Translations under genes and position numbers: made by a program | Assembly: GCF_910577345.1 (NCBI RefSeq) | Contig: NZ_CAJTMT010000033.1 | Coordinates: 7,669 to 35,593, forward strand | Length of the DNA: 27,925 nucleotides | Reading direction: 5' to 3' | From: an uncultured Duncaniella sp. | GTDB lineage: Bacteria; Bacteroidota; Bacteroidia; Bacteroidales; Muribaculaceae | The notes under the pieces: model-generated | What the model saw: the letters and a program-made list of their open reading frames with translations, nothing else | What the model was told of the DNA's origin: nothing | Databases searched by the model: none | Part shown: one piece after another, positions 1-9,000 of the stretch | Layout of the letters: every line of letters begins with the position of its first letter | Numbering within the stretch: position 1 is the stretch's first letter

Positions 1-215
1 AGGCCCAATAGGGCGAATAAGGCTAATAGGAGATAGGGCTAATAGGCCTAATAGGCCCAATAAGGCTAATAGGGGATAGGGCTAATAGGGGATAGGGCTA
101 ATAGGCCCAATAGGGCGAATAAGGCTAATAGGAGATAGGGCTAATAGGCCTAATAGGGCTAATAAGGCTAATAGGAGATAAGGCTAATAAGCCTAATAGG
201 TCAAATAGGCCCAAT
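1..215. repeat. Tandem array of 9-bp units with interspersed 7-bp units
   Basis: These bases split without remainder into 20 nonamers and 5 heptamers. The nonamers are variants of AGGGCTAAT (AGGCCCAAT, AGGGCGAAT, AAGGCTAAT, AGGCCTAAT, AAGCCTAAT, AGGTCAAAT). The heptamers are AGGAGAT or AGGGGAT and begin at 28, 71, 87, 130 and 173. There is a higher-order repeat: 1-52 is identical to 103-154, a period of 102 bp. The array starts at the window edge and may extend further left. It lies downstream of the last gene of the minus-strand operon, and related units recur at 1451-1495. I see no open reading frame of note in it. Confidence 0.95.
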
Positions 216-262
216 AGGCTTTGCGCTACCTATTGGGCCTATTTGGCTTATTGGACTTATTA
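185..262 (-). terminator. Long imperfect hairpin formed by inverted repeat units at the operon end
   Basis: Bases 203-218 and 229-244 are perfect 16-bp inverted arms around the 10-nt loop 219-228. Pairing continues outward to 185/262 with three G-U type pairs and one mismatch (192/255), giving a stem of about 34 bp. The right arm (229-264) is four nonamers in the opposite orientation to the array. The outer end of the stem includes the TAA stop (260-262) of the minus-strand thioredoxin gene, so the transcript would fold directly after translation ends. No U tract follows, so transcript-end protection or pausing is as likely as intrinsic termination. Confidence 0.6.
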
Positions 263-1429
263 ATTTTCGCTTAAAGCTTTGGCGAGGGTTTCGGTGATGG
301 CGTTGGGGTCGTGGCCGGCGTGGACGATGCGGCCTTCGGGGTCAAGGAGCATCAGGAAGGGGATGCTGTGGACCTGATAGGCTTCGGTGATGGGGCTGAC
401 GCGGGTCTTGTCGGCCCAGAGCTGAGTCCATTCCATCTGCTCTTCGGCCATTGCCTTGCGCCAGGGTTTCTCGGCGCTGTCGAGCGAGACGGCGAGGATT
501 TCGAGCTTGTCGCCATACTTGTTGTAGAGTTCACGCACATGGGGGATGGCCATGCGGCAGGGGCCGCACCATGAAGCCCAGAAGTCGACCATGACATATT
601 TGCCTTTTCCGGCGAAGTCGGAGAGACGGCGCTCGGTGCCGAGGGTGTCGAGGGCAGCAACGTCGGTGAAGGGTGTCTCACGCTGGAACTTGCGGCTGAA
701 TTCCATAGCTTTTGTAATCTGGTTGAGACGTGCGGTGTCGGGCATTGCCTTGAAGGTTTCGGCAAGCGCGTCGAGTTCGGCACCGGTGAAGGCGAATGGT
801 GTTGAGAGGTCGCTGAGCATCTTCATTCCGGAGATGCTGTAGGTGGGATGGGCCTTGATGAAGCTGCGGACGGCCTCTTCCTCTGCTTTATTGGCTTTGG
901 CGGCTGCTTCTTCGAGGCGCTTTTTCCCTTCCTTGCTGCGGTCGCGGTTCTCGTCGACGTGGAGGTTGAAGTGTGCTGCCTTGGCATCGAAGATGTAGGG
1001 GAACATGGCTTCGGTGTATTCAGCATATTCCTTCTGGGCCTGTCCGCCGGTGACGGTGACATTTTTCTCTTTGAGAAGTCCGCCTGTGCCGAAGTAGAAA
1101 CCGGGGGCGACGCTGTCGATATGTGCGGCGCTGACAGTCATGGGGAGGTTCTCGACCATGAGGGTGATGGCTTTGTCGAGCGATTCTTCGTCCTTGGTCT
1201 CGATGCGGATTTCGCAGAGGGAGGGTGAGGAGACTTTGCCTGTGAGGGTGAAGGCTCCGTCGGAGGCGGTTGTTTCGGCGAGGTCTCCGCGTTCGCCACG
1301 CTCGTGGCTGACGAGTTTGACGGGAATGCCGGGTTTGAGGCCGGGGATTTTGCCGGTTATGGTGAAGCCGTCGGTAGCCTGGAGGGAGAGGGCTGCGGTG
1401 AGGAGGAGGGTGGTTGACAGGAGTTTCAT
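260..1429 (-). CDS. TlpA-like thioredoxin-fold protein, exported (copy 2)
   Basis: This 389-residue protein has a type I signal peptide (about 1-18, ending SLQA), an N-terminal beta-rich region of the DUF4369 type seen in Bacteroidetes TlpA proteins, a charged helical middle (about 150-200), and a C-terminal TlpA/AhpC-TSA-like thioredoxin fold. The redox motif FWASWCGPCR carries the CxxC pair near residues 286-290, and the cis-proline SIPF lies near 357. The family reduces or exchanges disulfides in the periplasm or at the outer membrane. It is the last gene of the minus-strand unit and a clear paralogue of the gene at 1504-2691: both carry AIPHVRELY, PWRKAM and EQMEW in the same order. The partner substrate is unknown; proximity suggests a role with the imported substrate or the surface lipoproteins. 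Confidence 0.88.
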   Translation of the reverse strand: MKLLSTTLLLTAALSLQATDGFTITGKIPGLKPGIPVKLVSHERGERGDLAETTASDGAFTLTGKVSSPSLCEIRIETKDEESLDKAITLMVENLPMTVSAAHIDSVAPGFYFGTGGLLKEKNVTVTGGQAQKEYAEYTEAMFPYIFDAKAAHFNLHVDENRDRSKEGKKRLEEAAAKANKAEEEAVRSFIKAHPTYSISGMKMLSDLSTPFAFTGAELDALAETFKAMPDTARLNQITKAMEFSRKFQRETPFTDVAALDTLGTERRLSDFAGKGKYVMVDFWASWCGPCRMAIPHVRELYNKYGDKLEILAVSLDSAEKPWRKAMAEEQMEWTQLWADKTRVSPITEAYQVHSIPFLMLLDPEGRIVHAGHDPNAITETLAKALSEN

Positions 1430-1450
1430 GATTTTTTTGATGGGGGTGAT

Positions 1451-1495
1451 AGGGCTAATAAGTCAAATAGGGCTAATAAGTCTAATAGGGCTGAT
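1451..1495. repeat. Second short array of the same 9-bp repeat family
   Basis: Five nonamers in phase lie between the two thioredoxin genes: AGGGCTAAT, AAGTCAAAT, AGGGCTAAT, AAGTCTAAT, AGGGCTGAT. AGGGCTAAT is identical to the commonest unit of the array at 1-215. Heptamers and an inverted arm are absent here. The array sits immediately downstream, in transcript direction, of the stop codon of the gene at 1504-2691. Both thioredoxin paralogues therefore have this repeat family at their 3' end. Confidence 0.9.
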
Positions 1496-1503
1496 GGCCG
1501 TGA

Positions 1504-2691
1504 TTATTCGCCGAGGTGGCGGGTGAGGGCTGCGGAGAGTTCGCGGGGGAGGTTGGTCGAGCAGACCACGCGGCCTTGGTCATCGAGGAGGATGAGGCGT
1601 GGGATGGTGTTGAGGAAGAATGCGTTGGCTGCGGGGCCCATCTGTTCTTCCGACAGATGGAGCTGCGGCCATTCCATCTGCTCTTTTTCCATTGCCTTGC
1701 GCCAGGGGCCTTCGGTCTCGTCGACGGAGATGCTGTAGATGTCGAGCTTGTCGGCATACTTTTTATAAAGCTCGCGCACATGGGGGATGGCTGCACGGCA
1801 GGGACCGCACCATGAGGCCCAGAAGTCGATGAAGGTGTATTTGCCGGGTGTGCGGAGCGACGAGAAGGGGGCAACCTTGCCGTCGACGTGTGTCACCTCG
1901 AAGTCGGCACAGGGGCTTTCAAGTGCGTAGCGCTGAGCGAAAGTGCGGCGGCGTTCGACGGTCGATGTGCGGGCGGTGTCGGGGCAGGCTTTCACGAGGT
2001 CGGCCATGGCGTTGATCTCGTCGGCGGTGTAGACAAACTGTTTTTCAAGTTCCTTCTGGGTGAGGTAGGCCGAGATATTGTAGTCGGGGTGGGCGGCTAT
2101 GAATCTGCGCTGCTCGGCGAGGAGGTCGGCGAGGGCTTGGTTCTTGAATACGTCGTATTTCGCAACTGTATCCTCATTGCCGTTGGAATCGAAATATTTC
2201 TGTGCCGAGAGATAGGAGGCATCGCTCTCGCGACGTTCGGCGGGAGATACCTGCGCGATATATTCGGCAAATTCGTCGGCTGCTTTTGAGCCTTTGATGT
2301 TTACGACTGTCTCAATGGGGCGGACGTTGGCGAGGCTGTCGAAGCTGAGGGGAGTACTGAAGGTCATGGGGGCGTTGTCGGCCATGACGCGGGTTGAGAA
2401 GACGGTGAGATATTCACCGCGTTTGGGGCTGAAGCGCTGGAAGGCGAGTTTGCACATCGCGGGTGATTTGACATCGCCTGCGAGATTGAAGCTGCCTCCC
2501 GAGGCCATTGTCTCGGCCACTTTCTTCACGTCGCCGTTGGGATCCTCGATGTTGAAGAGGACCACTTTCACACTGTCGGGCATACCCTGAAGGGAGCCGC
2601 TGAGGGAGAAACCGGTGGCACCCTGTGCCCCGATAGACAAAGTCAGGGCCATAAGCCCTGACAGTGACATTTTTATCAAATTCATATTCAT
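1504..2691 (-). CDS. TlpA-like thioredoxin-fold protein, exported (copy 1)
   Basis: This 395-residue protein has a signal peptide (about 1-24, ending IGAQG), a DUF4369-like N-terminal domain (about 27-120), a linker rich in charged helix, and a C-terminal TlpA-type thioredoxin domain with FWASWCGPCR (CxxC near 291-295) and the cis-proline TIPR. The ATG at 2691 is used; a second in-frame ATG two codons later would also work, and the leader is AT-rich with no Shine-Dalgarno, as usual in Bacteroidetes. It is probably a periplasmic or outer-membrane-facing disulfide reductase, co-transcribed after the two lipoprotein genes (52-bp gap). It is a tandem paralogue of 260-1429: the catalytic halves are much more alike than the N-terminal halves. 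Confidence 0.88.
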   Translation of the reverse strand: MNMNLIKMSLSGLMALTLSIGAQGATGFSLSGSLQGMPDSVKVVLFNIEDPNGDVKKVAETMASGGSFNLAGDVKSPAMCKLAFQRFSPKRGEYLTVFSTRVMADNAPMTFSTPLSFDSLANVRPIETVVNIKGSKAADEFAEYIAQVSPAERRESDASYLSAQKYFDSNGNEDTVAKYDVFKNQALADLLAEQRRFIAAHPDYNISAYLTQKELEKQFVYTADEINAMADLVKACPDTARTSTVERRRTFAQRYALESPCADFEVTHVDGKVAPFSSLRTPGKYTFIDFWASWCGPCRAAIPHVRELYKKYADKLDIYSISVDETEGPWRKAMEKEQMEWPQLHLSEEQMGPAANAFFLNTIPRLILLDDQGRVVCSTNLPRELSAALTRHLGE

Positions 2692-2743
2692 AAAATAAAA
2701 TATGAGCTAAAAGAATAAGATATGAGGATTGTTGAAGATTTGT

Positions 2744-3457
2744 CTATTCGACATCCTTGACCCAACGGACGGAGAGGTAGGAGTCGGCGCGCATACATTC
2801 GCGTCCGACCTTGCCGTTGTTGACGGTGATGCGGCGGTAGTAGGCCATCGGTTGTTCTGTCTCGTAGGTGGGTTCGAGTGTGGAAGTCCAATAGTAACCG
2901 TGTTCACCAATGAAGTCAAGATTAATTTCAGTCCATCCATAGACTTTCATGGGGAAGCAGCCTCCACCGAAATCAAGGCCAAGCTCACATCCTGAGTCCT
3001 TGGTAATCATTGAATAGGCCACACCATCGCCACGGTTGCCTTTGGAAGAGGCGTTGGACATACCGAGAGTCCTTTCAAGTTTCTGCCAATCCTCGTCGGA
3101 GGGGAGGCGCCAACCTTCAGGAGCAGAGTCGATGGCATCTTCCATGGTCATAAGATTTCCCATGACCGGGAAATAGTCATTATCAAAATACTCAATATCC
3201 TCATCATCTTCGAGGACATAGCTCCACCAGCTACCTGCATAATATTCAGCTTCAGAGAGCGAAATGCCGTTTTTAGCGTTGGAGGTTGTCCACATCTGGT
3301 CACCGATACGAACCCAATCATAGACGTTGCCCTGATTATCCGTTACAGTTCCACGGTCGGCGGGTTTCACGTCGGGGAGCTTGTCGTCATCGCTGCAGGA
3401 TGTGAATCCGAGGGTAAACGCGATGATGGCCAAGGTTATATATTTTTTCATAATCAT
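2744..3457 (-). CDS. FISUMP-domain surface lipoprotein
   Basis: This 237-residue protein has a lipoprotein signal with the lipobox Cys at residue 21, followed by SDDD, an acidic run that in Bacteroidetes marks lipoproteins for export to the cell surface. The body matches the Fibrobacter succinogenes major paralogous (FISUMP) domain: DNQGNVYDWVRIGDQMW near 40-56, GWRLPS at 115-120, GYYWTST near 187, and a C-terminal strand YLSVRWVKD. The biochemical function of this fold is not established. The ATG at 3457 overlaps the TGA of the upstream lipoprotein gene by 4 bp (ATGA), pointing to coupled translation; a second ATG (codon 3) is an alternative start. Its place between SusD and the thioredoxins suggests an accessory surface substrate-binding role. 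Confidence 0.82.
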   Translation of the reverse strand: MIMKKYITLAIIAFTLGFTSCSDDDKLPDVKPADRGTVTDNQGNVYDWVRIGDQMWTTSNAKNGISLSEAEYYAGSWWSYVLEDDEDIEYFDNDYFPVMGNLMTMEDAIDSAPEGWRLPSDEDWQKLERTLGMSNASSKGNRGDGVAYSMITKDSGCELGLDFGGGCFPMKVYGWTEINLDFIGEHGYYWTSTLEPTYETEQPMAYYRRITVNNGKVGRECMRADSYLSVRWVKDVE

Positions 3458-4374
3458 TGCACTGCTTTAAGGTTTACACCGAGATTTTCAAAACATTCGA
3501 GAAGCAAGTCATACTTCTGTATGATAATGGGATATTCTGCCCATTTTTCACGGAATTCAGCCTCATCCTCGTTGAATACTGCATCTTTAAAATTTGTGAG
3601 ATCATGTGACCGATACGGCATATAGTCGTATTCAGGGTCGTCGCCCCAATATTGATTATACTTCAGGAAACCAATGTTATAGATTTGTTCTATATCCTGC
3701 TCGTAAGCCCAGTCCGGGAAAAAGTCTATGATGTCAGCCTCATAATATTCCTCACAGACAGCAAAAAAGTCAGCTAATTCGGGCGAATATTGAGTGAGTT
3801 TTTGGTCTACGAGATTCCTTAGCATAGTCTTTCCAAGGGATTTGGCTTCCTCGCCTTCGACACCATGTGTGTCGGACATATTGATTGTGAAACAACGCCA
3901 GGTATTATAGAAGGCTGCTTTCTTTGGCGAGTATCCGGTATTTACCATGAGATTGTCTACCAAAAGAATAGAATAGGGTTTCATTTTGCCATCCTTTATG
4001 TATGGCAGGAAATAAGTTGCGGCCCAGTCGACGGATGCCTGACGTTCAGATTCAAATATCTTGTCGTAGGTAACTGTGGTAAGGACATCATGAGAGGTGA
4101 GAGCGGTCCATTTGAAATCGACTGTCTCAACCCGTTCCAATCCATTGCTGTCGATATAAGTGGCAAGAGTATCGGAAAACAGGAGATAGATGCCGTTTTC
4201 CTTGTAGAAGTCACGACGCATACGGGCCTCCTCAGAATTGTCGGCAGGATCGGGGGCGAAGAAGTTGTCGACAGTCAGTCCGGGAACCAAATCCTCGTTG
4301 TCGTCCGAGCAAGACGCGAATCCGGTAGCTGCGATGATACAAGCGAGCCCAATTATTTTAGATAAATATTTCAT
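3454..4374 (-). CDS. SusD-adjacent predicted surface lipoprotein, function unassigned
   Basis: This 306-residue lipoprotein has its lipobox Cys at residue 22 and SDDNED after it, a likely surface-export signal. After a short linker comes a region reading EARMRRDFYKENGIYLLFSD, then a largely helical domain rich in Tyr, Trp, Asp and Glu. The order SusC-SusD-this protein resembles loci in which a lipoprotein annotated as a putative zinc-binding metallopeptidase follows SusD. I see no HExxH motif: the His residues occur only as SHD or THG. If it belongs to that family it would be a non-catalytic binding member, and this assignment is tentative. The start ATG at 4374 lies 45 bp downstream of the susD stop. 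The gene overlaps the next one by 4 bp. Confidence 0.75.
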   Translation of the reverse strand: MKYLSKIIGLACIIAATGFASCSDDNEDLVPGLTVDNFFAPDPADNSEEARMRRDFYKENGIYLLFSDTLATYIDSNGLERVETVDFKWTALTSHDVLTTVTYDKIFESERQASVDWAATYFLPYIKDGKMKPYSILLVDNLMVNTGYSPKKAAFYNTWRCFTINMSDTHGVEGEEAKSLGKTMLRNLVDQKLTQYSPELADFFAVCEEYYEADIIDFFPDWAYEQDIEQIYNIGFLKYNQYWGDDPEYDYMPYRSHDLTNFKDAVFNEDEAEFREKWAEYPIIIQKYDLLLECFENLGVNLKAVQ

Positions 4375-4419
4375 AGTTTTTAATTTTCAAATTCGGTTTT
4401 GAATATTTTCCGGAAAGAT

Positions 4420-6060
4420 TTACCAATCCCAGTCATCATCATCCCAATCGTCATCATCATCCCAATCGTCATCATCATCTCCGTCACCGAGGTTGCTATA
4501 GTCGGGACCATGGACTTGTGTTACATCAAATGCTTTGCGTGATGGGCGGTTAGCATTGCCGAGCGAGACTTGAAAATTGCGGATGGCACGGGGGAGCGGG
4601 AGGGTATAGGCCTGATCATTCTTTTCAAGACGATACCAGTCTGTATGGTCATAATCATAGGAGGCTATATAAGGATAACCATGGATGATTTCCTTTGACC
4701 AAGGATAAACTGTATTAACCGTGTAGCGGCGGAGGTCAAACCATCTGTGGCCTTCAAGGAGAAATTCGCGGGCGCGTTCGTTTCGTATGAGATCAATGAG
4801 ATTCTCGCCTGATTCTTCTACCGATACACTCCCTGATTTGCGGGTCGAGAGGAATTTTTCGAGATAGGTGCGAGAAGTAGCCTCGTCGCCTTTGTAGGCA
4901 GACGCTTCTGCCAGTGTGAGATATGCCTCAGGTGTACGGAATGTGAAGACACTGCCTACAGTGGTATATTTTCCGACGGCATCATATTGTCCGTTAATTT
5001 TGCGGAATATATTGGTTCCACGATTTTTGGTCGTGCCTATGTAGCGGTCAGTGCGATAATCATCCTTGTCGTAGAGAGCAAGGAGGTCATTTGAGATCTG
5101 CAACGATGCTGAATTATAGCGATCGTCGCGGAAATAGAATGCAATGAGGTAATCACCCATCGAAAAAAGGACTTCGGGCGAAGATCCGTCAAGACAATCA
5201 TCACCGATTGCTTTGGAGCCGATATTCAGAAGAGCATCCTTCTCGGCAAGTACCTCACGGGCTTTTGCTATTGCATTGTCCCAGTCCTGCATGTAGAGAT
5301 ACACACGGCTCAGGAGCAGACGTACGGTATTTCTGTCGGCACGGTAAATTGATTTGCGAGTTGTTCCCTCGAGAAGCTGTTCCGCTTCCTTAAGGTCCTC
5401 AATGACTTTCTGGTATGTTTCAGCAAGGGTGGAACGTTCAAACTCCTTGTCCTCGATGATTTCGGAAAACTTCAAGGGCATACCCTTTGTCGAGGATGCT
5501 GTGGCCGGATCGTAAGGCTCCGCATAGAGATTTGTCAGGAAAAAGTAGTAGAGAGCACGGAGGAAGTATGCCTCACCTTTCACACGACGTTTCTCTATCT
5601 CATCCTCGGGATTCGGGGCCGGCTGCTCGTCAATGAGGGAGATGACCATATTGCAGACATTGATACGGGAATATGGCGCGTTGAAATAGGATTCGTCATT
5701 TCCAACATATTTCAATTGATTGTCGACACCGGTATCCTGTTGCCAGGTGAAGAAGGGGAACATATCCTCATAATATTCCTGAAGCATGTGAGTGTCATCC
5801 GTGATATACAATTCATCAGACATGAAATGAAGAATATCGAAATGGCTGTCACGATCAGTGATTTCATACGAGTTGCCACTGTCATAAAAGCGGCCGGTGT
5901 GAAGATATGCTGCACCAAGAAGCACTTCGTCAAGATCCTCCCATGAATTGACTTTTGCCAGATCCTGAGAATATTCCTGAAGGAATGAATCGCAGGAGGT
6001 AAGACCGAATCCTGTAAGGGTCAGAAGGGCGGCACAGATGGTTTTAGCTATATTTTTCAT
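4420..6060 (-). CDS. SusD/RagB-family surface substrate-binding lipoprotein with Asp/Trp tail
   Basis: This 546-residue protein has lipobox LTSC (Cys23). It shows the SusD N-terminal helical (TPR-like) region, including RRVKGEAYFLRALYYFFLTN near 160-180, and the C-terminal SusD domain ending with RRYTVN and LPLPRAI. SusD proteins cap the SusC barrel and bind the ligand outside the cell. The gene is 15 bp downstream of its SusC partner, so the two are surely co-translated and form a complex. The C-terminus is unusual: roughly the last 20 residues are almost only Asp with Trp at regular spacing (DDDDDW, DDDDDW, DDDDWDW). The tail is encoded by a short tandem repeat. The ligand cannot be named from sequence. 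Confidence 0.92.
   Translation of the reverse strand: MKNIAKTICAALLTLTGFGLTSCDSFLQEYSQDLAKVNSWEDLDEVLLGAAYLHTGRFYDSGNSYEITDRDSHFDILHFMSDELYITDDTHMLQEYYEDMFPFFTWQQDTGVDNQLKYVGNDESYFNAPYSRINVCNMVISLIDEQPAPNPEDEIEKRRVKGEAYFLRALYYFFLTNLYAEPYDPATASSTKGMPLKFSEIIEDKEFERSTLAETYQKVIEDLKEAEQLLEGTTRKSIYRADRNTVRLLLSRVYLYMQDWDNAIAKAREVLAEKDALLNIGSKAIGDDCLDGSSPEVLFSMGDYLIAFYFRDDRYNSASLQISNDLLALYDKDDYRTDRYIGTTKNRGTNIFRKINGQYDAVGKYTTVGSVFTFRTPEAYLTLAEASAYKGDEATSRTYLEKFLSTRKSGSVSVEESGENLIDLIRNERAREFLLEGHRWFDLRRYTVNTVYPWSKEIIHGYPYIASYDYDHTDWYRLEKNDQAYTLPLPRAIRNFQVSLGNANRPSRKAFDVTQVHGPDYSNLGDGDDDDDWDDDDDWDDDDWDW
4428..4478 (-). repeat. In-frame 18-bp tandem repeat coding the SusD acidic tail
   Basis: Two identical 18-bp units (4443-4460 and 4461-4478) and one shortened 15-bp unit (4428-4442) lie in tandem. 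Read on the minus strand each full unit codes D-D-D-D-D-W, and the short one D-D-D-D-W. All units keep the reading frame, so gain or loss of a unit would only change tail length. Confidence 0.9.
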
Positions 6061-6075
6061 GCGTGATTTCTGAAA

Positions 6076-9000
6076 TTAGAATGTTACATTTAGACCGAAA
6101 GAGAAGCCGGGACGGTCGGAGAGTTGGATGGTTGTGAAGCCACCCTGAGTAGGGGTCTGACCCTTCAGTTTGGAATCACAGATGGTGAAGAGGTTGGTGC
6201 CTGTCGCAGTCAGTTCGAGGCGCTGGCATCCCCACGGGCGAAGGAGGTTCTTGGGGAAGTCGTATGAAAGACTGAGTGTGGAGAGCTTAAGGTAGTCTGA
6301 GCTGACAACGCGAAGGTCGGAGTAGTCATACATATCCCAATAGGAATCGGCAATGGTCTGAATTTCATCCATGCTTGTAGACCAATGTCTATAATATCGG
6401 CTATAGCCGGGACTTAGATGGCCGATAATGGCAGGAATATTGGTATGCTTTTCATCGCCAGGCTTCAACCAACGGTCGAGGTAGTCACGACTTAGGTTGT
6501 TTTCAGATTTGATCTGACCCTGCTGAGCATAGACACCGTAGCTATCGGTTCCTGCGCCATACATGCCGAAGAGGCGTGTTTTGGCACCGAGGCTATAGAC
6601 GAAGTTGGCGCTGAGGCGGAGATTCCTCCAGCGAAGCATGGTGGAGAGGTTGCCCGACATGATTGGTTCGCGTGAACCGGTGGCTGTCAGGACAGAGGTA
6701 TAGGTGTCATACTTGCTGAGACCCTTGAGGTCTTCGTTATGGTCAAACCAGTCGTCGAACATCGGGCCGCCGTCGACGGGACTGAGGCCAAGGAACTTGT
6801 AGGAGTAGAAGGTTCCGACGGGCTGTCCCTTGACAATGGCGTTGCCGTTGAGGAAGTCATTGAGCTCGTAGGATTCACCTGCGGGAAGACTCTTGATTTT
6901 GTTGATGGCACGGGAGAAGTTGGTCGAGATGCTCCACTGCCAGTCGCGGGTGTCGATGGGGCGGACGGTGATACCGATGGAGTAACCGTCATTGTCAATG
7001 TCTCCGCCGTTGACGATGTATGAGTCGTAGCCGTTCACGGTAGATATGGTCTTGGTCATGAAGGCATCTTTTGTGCGCTTCCAGTAGATTGATGCATCGA
7101 GCTGGAGCTTGCGGTTGAAGAAGCCCCATTCGAAACCGAGGTTGTAGCTCGTGGTCTTTTCCCAACGGAGGTCTGGGTTGGGGTTGCGCTCGACAGTGGA
7201 AACATATTCGCCATAGAAATCATCGAAGGATCCTTTGCGGATAATCATGACAGGGGACTGGTCGGAGAGCATATTGCCCTGGAAACCGTAGCTGCCCTTG
7301 ATTGAGAAGTAGTCGAGCCATGTGAGCTGCTTGAAGAAATCGAGCTGGGCGGCATCGAATGAACCTGAAACAGACCAGATGGGGAGAAGCTTGTCGTTGG
7401 CACGGTCACCGAAGCTGTTTGAGCCGTCGACACGGGCGTTGGCATTGACGAAGATGAGTCGCTTCCAGTTGTAGCTGGCAGTGATGTAGGCAGAAAGGAC
7501 ATTGTCCTTAGAGTTGGTAAGGACGGGGGTGTTTCCTGCAAGCCATGAGGCATAGTTTGGGTACTTGGTAAGATCGATACCCTGCGCGAAGCTCATGCCT
7601 CGTTCGGGGAAGTAGCCGCGAGTGGTGTTGCCGTAGCCCTTGTAGTTGTCAGAAGATGCTTCGAAGCCGATGCCACCGCTGAAATTATGGATGTCGTCGT
7701 TGAAATATTTGTTCCAGTCGAGCTGCAGACGGGCGGTCCAACTGCGGAGGTCGGTAGAAGTATGTGTCAGCTCGCCGCCCTGAGGCATTGCACTGCCTTC
7801 TGAGGGTGTCTTGCCATAATCACAGCCACGGAGTTTGGCCGCATAGTAGGTCTGTGCTCCCCAATAGCTGTTAATGTCGGTATTGGATGCCGAATAAGAG
7901 AAAATGGCGTTGGCTGAGAGCCAGTCAGTGAGATGGAAGCGGAAGTTCGCATTGAAGGATAACTGATTGCCGTTCTGCTCAACTCCACTATTCTCAAGCT
8001 CATTCAGAATATTATAGCGATAGGAGTTGCCTTGATACTCATGTTGATCATAATAATGATAGTTTCCGTCACCATCAAAAGCGGGGATGGCGCGGCTGGC
8101 GCGGTAGGCATACTGGAGAGGCGACAGCGAGCTCTGATAGTAGTCGCGGTCAGAGATAGAGCCGTTAAGTCCGAAAGTGGCTGTCAGCCATGATGCAAAA
8201 TTTACATCAAGGTTGATCATTGCATTGTAGCGTCGGTTCTTGTTGCCTTTGACAATATCATCGTCATCGGTAAAACCAATAGATGCATAGTAGGCGCTGC
8301 GTGAGCCACCACCGCTGAGGGTCAGGGTGTGTTGCTGCGAGAAACTGTCGTGGGTGAGGAGGTTGAACCAATCAGTGTTGACTGTCTCATACCATGCGAG
8401 CTGAGAATCAAATTCACTTTGATTGATTTTGCCGGCATAGAGTTTGTCCATAAGATCCTCGAAACCGACAAGGGTGTTGGCCGAGTCATAGACATAGTGG
8501 TCGTTGAACAACTGCTTCGACAGGGCGATGCGCTCCTTTGAGTTGAGCACGTCGACCGAGCTGTCGGAGTAGCGCGGACGGCGCTTCCATGTGAAGTTGT
8601 TGGAGTAGCGGATCTGGGGTTTACCCTCCTTACCGCGCTTGGTGGTGATGACGATGACACCGTTGGCAGCCTTCGTGCCGTAGAGGGCTGTGGCTGATGC
8701 GTCCTTCAGCACGTCGAGGCGCTCGATGTCCTGCGGGTTGAGTCCTGAGATGGCGTTGCCGAGACGGTTGACATAGTCGGGGTCGTTGAGTTCGTCGGGC
8801 GAGATGGGCACGGGGTCCTTCACGACGATACCGTCGACAACCCAGAGGGGCTCACGGTTACCGATGATGGACGAGGTACCACGGATACGGATTTTAGGAG
8901 CGGCGTTCGACTCACCGGAATTGGACATGAACATGAGGTCGGGCACCTGGCCTTCGAGCATCTGGTCGATAGAGAGAGCGTCGGGGCGGAGGATGTCCTC

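Noticed and set aside
1..215. CRISPR array
   Set aside because: Units are 7 and 9 bp with no unique spacers, and no cas genes are present.
6076..6998. Possible second gene inside the first susC
   Set aside because: Alternative frames here encode Ser/Thr/Pro-rich low-complexity peptides typical of frame-shifted coding DNA.
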